A DNA stretch of 64,000 nucleotides from CBDCTM01 sp965222005 (GTDB lineage: Bacteria > Bacteroidota > Bacteroidia > Chitinophagales > Saprospiraceae). A model generated the notes under the pieces. It was not told the origin of the DNA. It worked only from the letters and a program-made list of their open reading frames with translations, and did not search any database. This document shows, piece after piece, positions 8,185-15,983 of this stretch (the first letter of the stretch is position 1; every line of letters begins with the position of its first letter). Position numbers and translations under genes: made by a program. The stretch covers positions 4,340,001 to 4,404,000 of the forward strand of contig OZ244935.1 in the NCBI GenBank assembly GCA_965222005.1, written 5' to 3'.

Positions 8185-9045
8185 TTACGAATTCCCGATT
8201 ACACCTGCCTGCTTACCGTCGATGAGCCTGTCCACCGTTTGGCCGAGTGCTTCGATCATCCGCGATTGGCGGGCGATCGTTTTTTGTAGTTGCCGCACCT
8301 CTTCGTGGAGGTTGTTTTGTACATTTTGCGGTGAAGGCAGAAAGGGACTAATCTTAGCCCGTACATACCATATTTCCCGCACATCGCCCAGACCTACCGG
8401 GTAAGGGTCATAAAAGGAGTTGTCCGATTGCAATTCAAGGTGTTTGCCTTCTTTGATATTATTAATAACCCGCTTCACCACTACATCTCCACGTGTAACG
8501 ATCACATACACATAATTGTCCTTCAGGCTGTTCTCCCAAAGAGTGGGTTCCAGATAACTACATATCACCTTATCGCCTTCAAACAGAGTAGGTTCCATAC
8601 TATCGCCAGCTACATCAAAAGAGCGGTGGGTACCCACTTTGTATTTGTAATCCGGAAGCGTGAAAGTGGGCAAATCCTGGATAAAGGTAGGATCGGACAT
8701 CTCGCCAGCGTAGCCTGCCTGCGCAGGTACGGGGACATGCACGATGCGCTCATCATCCTGCACATCCGTCACAATGGTGAGTACTCTAAAACTTTTGTGA
8801 TCTTCCTCACTCATAAACATCGGCCCTTCTCCTGTATATACGTACACCGGATTGATCTTATACTTTTCAACGGCTTTCCTGAGCAACTCAATGGTCACAT
8901 CCCGGCGGCCCTTCAGTATTTCGCTGAGGCTTTGGGGAAGATAGTCCAATGAGATGGCAAATTGGCGGCTGGAGCGCACTTGGTTATTCTCCCGCAATTT
9001 GTTGTGGCACTTGATAAATCGCTGCGTTACTATGCTGTTTGTCAT
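8185..9045 (-). CDS. XRE/S24 LexA-like self-cleaving transcriptional repressor
   Basis: A 286-residue regulator. The N-terminus (about 5-65) is a helix-turn-helix domain (SRQFAISLDYLPQSLSEILKG). Residues about 100-215 form an S24 peptidase/LexA fold: cleavage-type site AQAGYAGE near 108-115, catalytic Ser149 in VAGDSMEPTLFEGD and Lys191 in DVVVKRV. A charged coiled-coil tail (about 240-275) follows. Such proteins repress DNA and are inactivated by RecA-stimulated self-cleavage, or act as cI-like phage repressors. No phage genes are nearby. An IS1-family element sits only 33 bp upstream of the start codon, so its native promoter is probably disrupted or replaced. Confidence 0.9.
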   Translation of the reverse strand: MTNSIVTQRFIKCHNKLRENNQVRSSRQFAISLDYLPQSLSEILKGRRDVTIELLRKAVEKYKINPVYVYTGEGPMFMSEEDHKSFRVLTIVTDVQDDERIVHVPVPAQAGYAGEMSDPTFIQDLPTFTLPDYKYKVGTHRSFDVAGDSMEPTLFEGDKVICSYLEPTLWENSLKDNYVYVIVTRGDVVVKRVINNIKEGKHLELQSDNSFYDPYPVGLGDVREIWYVRAKISPFLPSPQNVQNNLHEEVRQLQKTIARQSRMIEALGQTVDRLIDGKQAGVIGNS

Positions 9046-9070
9046 GTGTTTATGTAATCTAGTGTGTATT

Positions 9071-9078
9071 TAAATAAT
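9071..9078. repeat. Left target-site duplication of the IS
   Basis: TAAATAAT at 9071-9078 directly precedes the left IS end and is repeated exactly at 9858-9865. An 8-bp duplication is expected for the IS1 family. Confidence 0.9.
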
Positions 9079-9857
9079 GGTAGTGCTTTAAAAAGTATGA
9101 TGCTGAAAAAAGCACAATGAGGACGAACTTTGATGTATGTGCAAAATCGAAATCAAAGTCCAGTGTCCTCACTGCGAAAGTCCTAATGTCGTTAAAAACG
9201 GCATAAAAAACACTGGCAAGCAGAATTTTTTATGTAAGGACTGTCGCAAGCAATTTCAATTTGCTTATCAGTATCGTGGAGCAAACCCACGAGTGAAAAA
9301 ACAAATTCTTAGTTCTTTGATTCATGGTGGAGGTATTCGAGACTGTTCAAGTGTTTTTAATGTATCACAGCGATGCGTATTACAATTGATTATCAGTCAT
9401 TCTCAAAATCTTCGGATTATTCCTCAAAGGAGGCATTATCACAGGATTTTGCTAGACGAATTCTACTCCTTTGTTCAAAATAAAGGCAAAAAGGTCTGGG
9501 TATTTTATGCATATGCACCAGATACCCGAGAAATTTTGGCTTTTACAATGGGCAAAAGAACCATTCGTCAGGTTAAATACCTACTGTTAAAAATCAAGCA
9601 CCTCAAAATCACGATTAACTATTGGTGTACTGATGCCTTTGAAGGATTTAAAGCTACTCTTTTTAGACATAAACATCTCATCGGTAAAGAGTATACTAAA
9701 GCCATCGAAGGTCGTAACACCTGTATTCGTGCTAGAATTGCTAGATTTCAACGACGTTCTACCAAGTTTTCAAAGAAACTATTTTTTCAATGGCGGCTGT
9801 TTCTAATTTTTGCCCATTGGCTTAATCAACAGCCATCATACATTGTTTAGCACAACC
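9079..9857 (+). mobile_element. Complete IS1-family insertion sequence (779 bp)
   Basis: The element is bounded by imperfect 22-bp inverted repeats: left end GGTAGTGCTTTAAAAAGTAT (9079-9098 and two more bases) and right end 9836-9857 ending GCACAACC; 17 of 22 positions match. Identical TAAATAAT flanks are target duplications. It contains one intact transposase ORF. Length and 8-bp duplications agree with IS1. It is inserted 33 bp upstream of the S24 repressor, oriented opposite to it. Intact ends, ORF and target duplications suggest a recent insertion. I cannot name it. Confidence 0.93.
9137..9850 (+). CDS. IS1-family transposase, single-ORF type
   Basis: A 237-residue transposase joining the InsA-like and InsB-like parts in a single ORF, without the frameshift used by classical IS1. 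The N-terminus has a zinc-binding CPHCESPNVVKNG and CKDCRKQF module, followed by an HTH region (GGGIRDCSSVFNVSQRCVL). The catalytic part has LLDEFYSFVQNKGKKVWVFYA, with the first acidic residues, then NYWCTDAF, and EGRNTCIRARIARFQRRSTKFSK near the end, the equivalent of the IS1 terminal motif. Apparently full length and intact. Base composition is visibly richer in A/T than neighbouring genes, consistent with acquired DNA. Confidence 0.92.
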   Translation: MCKIEIKVQCPHCESPNVVKNGIKNTGKQNFLCKDCRKQFQFAYQYRGANPRVKKQILSSLIHGGGIRDCSSVFNVSQRCVLQLIISHSQNLRIIPQRRHYHRILLDEFYSFVQNKGKKVWVFYAYAPDTREILAFTMGKRTIRQVKYLLLKIKHLKITINYWCTDAFEGFKATLFRHKHLIGKEYTKAIEGRNTCIRARIARFQRRSTKFSKKLFFQWRLFLIFAHWLNQQPSYIV

Positions 9858-9865
9858 TAAATAAT
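9858..9865. repeat. Right target-site duplication of the IS
   Basis: TAAATAAT repeats the left flank exactly and begins immediately after the right inverted repeat. Confidence 0.9.
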
Positions 9866-9880
9866 TCGCGCAATATAATG

Positions 9881-9896
9881 TTTTTGTTTACAAAAA
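9881..9896. promoter_or_regulatory. Candidate operator of the S24 repressor, separated by the IS
   Basis: TTTTTGT-TT-ACAAAAA is a perfect 7-bp inverted repeat with a 2-bp centre. Before the IS inserted it would have been about 56 bp upstream of the repressor start, a natural place for autoregulation. It is only a candidate; AT-rich palindromes can arise by chance. Confidence 0.35.
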
Positions 9897-9945
9897 GCGA
9901 AATTATTTACTTAAAATTACTAAATAAGTTACACATTATATCACT

Positions 9946-10707
9946 TTATTGACGACACGCATGGGCGATTTGTATAAAGTCTGGAGCTTTGAGAGAGGCG
10001 CCTCCTACCAGTCCACCATCCACATCGGGCTGGCTGAACAGGGTGGCTGCATTGGCAGCTTTGACGCTGCCGCCGTATAGAATGGGTAGCTGCGCAGCCA
10101 GTGAATCGCCATATTGAGTGCGCAGCAGCTGGCGAATTTCGGCATGCATTTGCTGTGCTTGTTCCGGGCTAGCCGTTACTCCCGTACCGATGGCCCAGAT
10201 GGGTTCGTAAGCAAGAATTACTTTGGAAATAGCCTCCTTGCTCAAATTGAAAAGGCTGTTGCGCAGCTGACGAGCCACATGCGCCACATGTTCGCCCCGC
10301 TCCCGGATGTCCAGCGATTCGCCGCAGCAGAAGATGGGGCGCAACCCGCTATCCAGCACCCGCCTAACCTTCAGGGCGAGCAATTCATCCGTTTCGCCAA
10401 AATACTGGCGCCGCTCCGAATGGCCGAGTATCACATATTCTACGCCCACCGACAGCAGCATCCGCACCGATACCTCGCCGGTAAATGCTCCCTTTTCTTC
10501 CTGATGGCAATTTTGAGCGGCCAGTCCAATGTGCGGGCTATCGGCAAGCAGTGCAGCCAGCGAAGGCAGGTGAATGTAGGGCGCCGCTATGATGACGAGC
10601 GCTCCATTTTGCGGGGCTCCCTCTTTAATTGCACGAGCCAACTGTAAACCTTTCTCCAAATCCATATTCATTTTCCAGTTTCCCGCAGTGATCATGGTAC
10701 GTTCCAT
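9946..10707 (-). CDS. tpiA: Triosephosphate isomerase
   Basis: A 253-residue TIM-barrel enzyme interconverting dihydroxyacetone phosphate and glyceraldehyde 3-phosphate in glycolysis and gluconeogenesis. Catalytic Lys in AGNWKMN near the N-terminus, the His in ILGHSERRQYFGE, the Glu in AYEPIWAIGTG, and the phosphate-binding ends YGGSV and GGLVGGASL are all present. Length is normal. Its start is 36 bp downstream of the end of the SanA-like gene on the same strand, so the two may be co-transcribed. The downstream gene on the minus strand is the S24 repressor, beyond the IS. Confidence 0.96.
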   Translation of the reverse strand: MERTMITAGNWKMNMDLEKGLQLARAIKEGAPQNGALVIIAAPYIHLPSLAALLADSPHIGLAAQNCHQEEKGAFTGEVSVRMLLSVGVEYVILGHSERRQYFGETDELLALKVRRVLDSGLRPIFCCGESLDIRERGEHVAHVARQLRNSLFNLSKEAISKVILAYEPIWAIGTGVTASPEQAQQMHAEIRQLLRTQYGDSLAAQLPILYGGSVKAANAATLFSQPDVDGGLVGGASLKAPDFIQIAHACRQ

Positions 10708-10743
10708 ATTTTTAAATTTTGTTTCTACCCTATCGTCAGCAAA

Positions 10744-11436
10744 TCAATCAATCTCTATATCAATCTTGTCTCCCAGATATTTGGGTTGCTTGTTCAAAAT
10801 ATACAAATCGAGCACCGCCTTACAACGCGCCAGGTATTCGCGCAGCAGTGTTTTGCTGTCTTTATGGCTGGCGGGCTCTGTTGCATCGAAAGCCACCGCA
10901 TCCAGATCGTAAGCTTTGGCGATGAATAGCGCCCGGAAGTTGTGAAAGCGCTGTGAAACAATGGTAAATTTGTGCTGTTGGAAAATTTCGCGGCAACGAA
11001 CCACCGAGTCGAGCGTCCGAAAACCGGCATAATCCAGGGTGATGGCATCTCTGGGCACGCCTTTTTTGATCAGGGCTTTTTGCATGGCCACGGGCTCGTT
11101 GTAATTGAGTTGGCTATTATCACCGCTGAGAATAAGGTGCTTTACTTTTCCCTTCATGTACAAGGTATGGGCCGCATTGATGCGATAATCAAAGTACAAA
11201 TTGTGGATATTTTTGGAAAGCCGGGGCGTAGTGCCTAATACCAGCGCCACATCATTTTGCGGCAAATCTTCAAGGCTGCTGTACATCCGATCCTTCACCG
11301 AATCCTTTACCCAATAGTTGCAAAAAAGGAGAAACGCAAAGCCCAGTACCAAAGTAGCCAAAGCAATCAATAGTATTCGTTTTACTACCCGTACCGATGC
11401 CGTTGTATGCCCCATCCTGGCTTCTTCTGTTAACAT
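10744..11436 (-). CDS. SanA/YdcF-type DUF218 membrane protein
   Basis: One hydrophobic segment near the N-terminus (KRILLIALATLVLGFAFLLF) is followed by a DUF218 domain with DVALVLGTTPRLSKN, the conserved LILSGDN and DYAGFRTLDSVVRC. Relatives include SanA, involved in envelope barrier function and vancomycin resistance, and YdcF. The enzymatic role of the family is not established. Start choice is uncertain: ATG 11484 gives an N-terminus crossed by a TATCTTTA box (11444-11451), so ATG 11436 is used; ATG 11415 is also possible. Followed by tpiA on the same strand after 36 bp. Confidence 0.82.
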   Translation of the reverse strand: MLTEEARMGHTTASVRVVKRILLIALATLVLGFAFLLFCNYWVKDSVKDRMYSSLEDLPQNDVALVLGTTPRLSKNIHNLYFDYRINAAHTLYMKGKVKHLILSGDNSQLNYNEPVAMQKALIKKGVPRDAITLDYAGFRTLDSVVRCREIFQQHKFTIVSQRFHNFRALFIAKAYDLDAVAFDATEPASHKDSKTLLREYLARCKAVLDLYILNKQPKYLGDKIDIEID

Positions 11437-11657
11437 CGCGCTAAAGATATTAAGCCTCTTGTTATTTTTGGTTATCATGGCCAAAATGTTGGTAAATTTG
11501 ACAAAAATGCCACACTTCTTACTTTAATCCAGAAAGCGCTCCTTATCAATCGCTTTTTTCTTCGCTACTCGCCTGAAATCGGGGATTAATTTTTTGAATA
11601 GTACTAAATTGGAAATTTTAGCGAGAAGTCATTTCTTTGCGTCAAAGACAAAAAATA

Positions 11658-13727
11658 ATGTCCGAACCTAAAAATCCCTTTATTCATAGAGATGTAAGTT
11701 GGCTCTCCTTCAACCATCGGGTGTTGCAAGAAGCCAAAGATCCGGCACTGCCACTACTGGAGCGGGTAAAGTTTTTAGCAATCTACTCTTCCAATCTGGA
11801 TGAATTTTTCAGAGTACGCATCGCACAGTTGCGCAATTTGGTGCGGATTGGTAAGAAGACAAAACGAAAGCTGGATTTTGAACCCAAGCAGGTATTGAGG
11901 CACATTTTGAAGCTCGTCAATGAGCAGCAGGAGGAATACAGCCGGATTTTTGAAAAAGAGATCATCCCGGAGCTGAAGGCGCACCACATCAATCTGCTTC
12001 GCCGAAAGCAACTCAATGAAGAGCAAAAGGAGTTTATCGAAGCTTATTTTCAGGATCACATGCTGCCCTTTGTGCAGCCCGTACTACTGGTGAAAGGCAA
12101 AATACGGCCCTTCCTCAACAATGCAGCTCTTTATCTCTCGGTATGGCTGCGCGAAAAGGACGGCGATTCGGAGGACAATCACTACGCCATCATAAAAATC
12201 CCCTCCGATCACCTGCCTCGTTTTTTGCAACTCCCCAGCCATCATGGCCAATTTGATGTAATCATGCTCGATGATATTGTACGCCACAGTGCCCGATGGC
12301 TATTTCCCGGCTACGACATTATCGACTCTTTTTCCATCAAGCTCACCCGCGATGCAGAATTGTACATCGATGATGAATTTTCCGGCGATCTAATCGAGAA
12401 GATTAAAAAGAGCCTCAACAAAAGGAACGTAGGCCCTGCCTCCCGCCTGGTATATGACTGGGAAATGCCGCCCCACTTCCTCGATTTTTTAACGGAGACC
12501 TTTGACCTCGAGGAGTTTGACTTGCTCCCCGAAGGCCGTTATCACAATAATTCCGACTTTTTCGCCTTCCCTGATTTTGGGCTCGATCATTTAAAAAACA
12601 CCTCCCTTCACCCTCTGCCCTACCTTCCTCTGGAAAAGGCAAAAAATATTTTCGTAAAGATGAAGCGCAAGGATCATCTCATCCATGTGCCTTATCATTC
12701 CTACGAATCCGTTTGCCGCTTTTTTGAAACGGCTGCCCGCGATCCTAAAGTGACGCACATCAAAATCGTTCAGTATCGCGTGGCGCGCAAGTCGCGTATC
12801 ATGAATGCGCTGATCGAATCCGTGCGTGCAGGCAAGCAGGTGAGCGTTTTTATCGAAGTCAAGGCCCGCTTTGATGAGGAGGCCAATTTGGCGTGGGGCG
12901 AAAAGCTGGAAAAGGCTGGTGTAACGGTTCACTACAGCTTTCCGGGGGTGAAAGTACATTCCAAACTGGCATTGGTGATCCGGCAGGAACAGGGCAAAAG
13001 TAGTTTTTACACCTACCTAAGCACTGGCAATTTTCATGAAGATACTGCCAAAATATACAGTGATTTTGGGCTTTTTACCGCTGACAAGCGCATCACCAAG
13101 GAGGCAGCGCGGGTGTTTTCGTTTTTGGAAACCGTAAAGGTGCCGCGCTACAATTTCAAGCATTTGCTGGTAGGCCAATTCAACTTGCGCGAAAAGCTGG
13201 TCGAATTTATCGACAAGGAGATCAAACATGCTAAAGCGGGCAAAGCATCTGGTATTTTTCTTAAAATGAATAGCATCCAGGACAAGGAAATGATTCGCAA
13301 ACTTTACGAAGCCAGCCAGGCGGGTGTGCCGATAAAAATGATCGTTAGAGGGCTTTGCTCGCTCGTCCCCGGACAGCCCGGCTTTAGTGAAAATATAGAA
13401 GTAATCAGTATCGTGGATCGTTTTTTAGAGCATGCGCGTGTATTCATTTTCCACAACCTCGGCAAAGAGCGGATGTATCTGAGTTCGGCAGACTGGATGG
13501 TGCGCAACCTTAGCTACCGGATCGAAACGGCCTTCCCCATTTACGACGAGCAGATCAAAAAGGAGATCAAAGACATGATGGCCTTGCAACTGGCCGACAA
13601 TGTGAAGGCTCGCTACATCGATGCCGAGCTGTCCAACAATTACCGAAGAAATGCTTCCGATCTGGCAATCCGTTCACAGATGGAGACTTATTTCTATTTT
13701 AAGAGGAAGCAGGAGGAAAAGAGTTGA
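11658..13727 (+). CDS. ppk1: Polyphosphate kinase 1
   Basis: A 689-residue enzyme that reversibly transfers the gamma phosphate of ATP to inorganic polyphosphate. It begins with the conserved NPFIHRDVSWLSFNHRVL and has the N-terminal SSNLDEFFRVRI, ITHIKIVQYRVARKS-type core, and the autophosphorylated histidine at about residue 434 in GVKVHSKLAL. The second HKD-like segment is near LEHARVFIFHN. Length matches the family. ATG 11658 is preferred to an upstream TTG at 11637 because homologues begin shortly before NPFIHRD. It converges with purM, their stops only 12 bp apart. Confidence 0.95.
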   Translation: MSEPKNPFIHRDVSWLSFNHRVLQEAKDPALPLLERVKFLAIYSSNLDEFFRVRIAQLRNLVRIGKKTKRKLDFEPKQVLRHILKLVNEQQEEYSRIFEKEIIPELKAHHINLLRRKQLNEEQKEFIEAYFQDHMLPFVQPVLLVKGKIRPFLNNAALYLSVWLREKDGDSEDNHYAIIKIPSDHLPRFLQLPSHHGQFDVIMLDDIVRHSARWLFPGYDIIDSFSIKLTRDAELYIDDEFSGDLIEKIKKSLNKRNVGPASRLVYDWEMPPHFLDFLTETFDLEEFDLLPEGRYHNNSDFFAFPDFGLDHLKNTSLHPLPYLPLEKAKNIFVKMKRKDHLIHVPYHSYESVCRFFETAARDPKVTHIKIVQYRVARKSRIMNALIESVRAGKQVSVFIEVKARFDEEANLAWGEKLEKAGVTVHYSFPGVKVHSKLALVIRQEQGKSSFYTYLSTGNFHEDTAKIYSDFGLFTADKRITKEAARVFSFLETVKVPRYNFKHLLVGQFNLREKLVEFIDKEIKHAKAGKASGIFLKMNSIQDKEMIRKLYEASQAGVPIKMIVRGLCSLVPGQPGFSENIEVISIVDRFLEHARVFIFHNLGKERMYLSSADWMVRNLSYRIETAFPIYDEQIKKEIKDMMALQLADNVKARYIDAELSNNYRRNASDLAIRSQMETYFYFKRKQEEKS

Positions 13728-13739
13728 AAAGAAAAAAAA

Positions 13740-14921
13740 TCAGGGCATTGCATAATCAAAGGCACCTTCCCGGCTTTCGATCCTGAGCCTGCGGCCTGCG
13801 GCCGCTTCCACATGGCCAATGATCCGGGCAGCAATGCCAAAATGACCGGCCGCTTCGATGACGGCTGTAGCATCCTTCCGATCCAGATAAACTTCCAGCC
13901 GATGCCCCATATTGAACACCTGATACATCTCCTTCCAGCCTGTAGCGGACTGCTCCTGAATGAGTTGAAAAAGATAGGGCGTATCAAACAAGTTATCCTT
14001 TACGATCCTTACATTCTCTACAAAGTTCAGCACCTTCGTTTGCCCGCCACCTGTACAGTGAATAAGGCCGTGGATAGCAGCGCGATGGGTGCCCAACAGC
14101 CGCTTGAGCACGGGCATATAGGTACGGGTCGGAGATAACAACAAGCGCCCCACATCCAGCTGATGACCGTCCACTTCCAGCGCATCCGTCAGCTTTTTCA
14201 AACCTATAAATGTCACCTCTTGCGGCATATTCGGATCGTAGCTTTCCGGGTACTTTTTGGCATATTCAAAGTTGAGAACATCGTGCCGGGCTGAAGTCAG
14301 GCCATTGCTTCCCATTCCGCCATTGTAGGCCGATTCATAGCTCGCCTGCCCATCGGAAGCCAAGCCTACGATTACATCGCCCGGCTGAATGTGGTTGACG
14401 ATCACCTCTGCTCGCTTCATCCTGGCAAAAGCCGTGTAGCCTACATCGATGGTTCTTACAATATCGCCTACATCGGCCGTTTCGCCACCAGCCAGATGAA
14501 CGTGTATGCCAAAGGAGCGTAGGCTTTCGAGGAAGTCATTGGCAGCATTGATGATGGTACTGATAACTTCTCCGCTGATCAAATGCTTGTTGCGGCCAAT
14601 CGTACTGGACAACACAATATTATCCAGGCAACCTACACAGGCCATATCGTCCAGATTCATCACAATTGCATCCTGCACTATGCCCTTCCAGACATCCAGC
14701 TTGCCCGTTTCCTTCCAATATAAATATGCCAGGCTGGTTTTTGTGCCCGCAGTATCGGCATGCATCAAATTGCACCAGTCTTCCTCTCCCCCGACAATAT
14801 CGGGCAGTACTTTGCAAAAGGCTTTAGGATACAGGCCTTTATCCAGGTGCTTAATAGCGGCATGCACTTCTTCTTTGGTAGCGGAAACGCCTCTCAGCTT
14901 GTATTTGAAGTCTTTTGGCAT
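13740..14921 (-). CDS. purM: Phosphoribosylformylglycinamidine cyclo-ligase (AIR synthase)
   Basis: A 393-residue PurM-type protein that closes FGAM to AIR using ATP in purine synthesis. Conserved features are KYKLRGVSATKEEVHAAI at the N-terminus, MHADTAGTKTSLAY, DDMACVGC, LAGGETADVGDIVRT, GLASDGQASYESAYNGGMG, and HCTGGGQTKVLNF. It is longer than E. coli PurM and resembles the Bacteroidota form. ATG 14921 is chosen because a -7 promoter box (14943-14950) lies between it and the longer start at 14954. Stand-alone gene; no other pur genes adjacent. Confidence 0.94.
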   Translation of the reverse strand: MPKDFKYKLRGVSATKEEVHAAIKHLDKGLYPKAFCKVLPDIVGGEEDWCNLMHADTAGTKTSLAYLYWKETGKLDVWKGIVQDAIVMNLDDMACVGCLDNIVLSSTIGRNKHLISGEVISTIINAANDFLESLRSFGIHVHLAGGETADVGDIVRTIDVGYTAFARMKRAEVIVNHIQPGDVIVGLASDGQASYESAYNGGMGSNGLTSARHDVLNFEYAKKYPESYDPNMPQEVTFIGLKKLTDALEVDGHQLDVGRLLLSPTRTYMPVLKRLLGTHRAAIHGLIHCTGGGQTKVLNFVENVRIVKDNLFDTPYLFQLIQEQSATGWKEMYQVFNMGHRLEVYLDRKDATAVIEAAGHFGIAARIIGHVEAAAGRRLRIESREGAFDYAMP

Positions 14922-14942
14922 GTATGCTTGGTATTTGGGAAG

Positions 14943-14950
14943 CAAAGGTA
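14943..14950 (-). promoter_or_regulatory. -7 promoter box for purM
   Basis: TACCTTTG on the minus strand matches TAnnTTTG and lies 21 bp upstream of the selected purM start. It rules against the 14954 start. Confidence 0.55.
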
Positions 14951-15044
14951 CCATCTTTGGGCAAAAGATTTTAGGTTTTTCAGATTCTCAGACTTCCGGA
15001 CTATCAGACTATCTTACCATCTGCTTATCTAAACTAATTCTAAA

Positions 15045-15052
15045 TAATTTTG
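15045..15052 (+). promoter_or_regulatory. Possible -7 box for the response-regulator gene
   Basis: TAATTTTG matches TAnnTTTG, 57 bp upstream of the ATG at 15110. No convincing -33 TTG is visible, so it is tentative. Confidence 0.35.
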
Positions 15053-15109
15053 TGATAATAATGATCAGCAACTATCTTCGCGTTATCATTAAGGAAGTGC
15101 TAATACATT

Positions 15110-15751
15110 ATGGGACCTATTTCTATTATCATCGCCGATTCCCAGTATCTTATCCGCCTCGGATTGAGGAAGCTTTTAGCGCAAGAAGCGGAGTTCAGGA
15201 TACTTGCGGAAGTAACCAATGAGCGCCAGCTTGAGGAGCAGCTACTGCAGCAGCAGGCCGATCTGATCATTCTGGACTACCAGCAGCCTGGCGCATTTTC
15301 AACTCAAAGCGTACGGAAAATCCGCCATTTGGCTCCAAAATCCAATATTTTGATAATCAGTGCAGATAGTGATAAGAACGGGGTATTGCAAGTATTGGAA
15401 CAGGGGGTCAACAGTTTTTTAACCAAACAATGTGAGCAGGAAGAGATCATCAATGCGGTAAAGGCCTCGGCCAAAGGGGAAAAGTTTTTTTGCAATAAAG
15501 TGCTCAACTACCTTCTGGAGCGCTCTTTCCCACAGGATCAGGAACAAGATTGCCGCCCTACCCCTCTGTCGGTACGCGAAATTGAAATAGTGCGCCTGGT
15601 TGCCAGCGGAAAAATAGCGAAGGAAATTGCCGATGAGCTGCATCTCAGTACACACACCGTTTATACGCATCGCAAAAACATCATGAAAAAGCTGCAGCTC
15701 AACTCTGCCAGCGAATTGGTTTTGTATGCCGTATCTCAGGGGATCGTATGA
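15110..15751 (+). CDS. NarL/FixJ-family response regulator
   Basis: A 213-residue two-domain regulator. The receiver domain (1-125) has Asp10, the phosphoacceptor Asp56 in DLIILDYQQPG and Lys106 in NSFLTKQ. The usual second acidic residue after Asp10 is Ser, a mild departure that may alter Mg2+ binding. The C-terminal LuxR-type HTH (about 150-210) shows LSVREIEIVRLVASGKIAKE and STHTVYTHRKNIMKKL. No histidine kinase is adjacent, so it is an orphan here. Function beyond DNA binding is unknown. Confidence 0.92.
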   Translation: MGPISIIIADSQYLIRLGLRKLLAQEAEFRILAEVTNERQLEEQLLQQQADLIILDYQQPGAFSTQSVRKIRHLAPKSNILIISADSDKNGVLQVLEQGVNSFLTKQCEQEEIINAVKASAKGEKFFCNKVLNYLLERSFPQDQEQDCRPTPLSVREIEIVRLVASGKIAKEIADELHLSTHTVYTHRKNIMKKLQLNSASELVLYAVSQGIV

Positions 15752-15983
15752 TCCGGAACCAGGCTTTTTCAAATCTACAGCAATATTCTAACAAGAATTC
15801 GGGGAAAAGAGGAAGATTGCGGAAGTGCTTTTTTTTTGGAAGGGTTTTGGATAGATTTCTGTCACAAATACTTGCAAATGCGCTATAATTGACCTACTTT
15901 GGCGCATCTCACCACCTTAAAAGCAGTCATAACTGTCTAGTAATCAGTGATTTTTACATTATCGAAACACAAAATGATTTAAA

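Noticed and set aside
8185..9045. Prophage remnant around the S24 repressor
   Set aside because: No integrase, capsid, terminase or att-like repeats nearby; neighbours are housekeeping genes.
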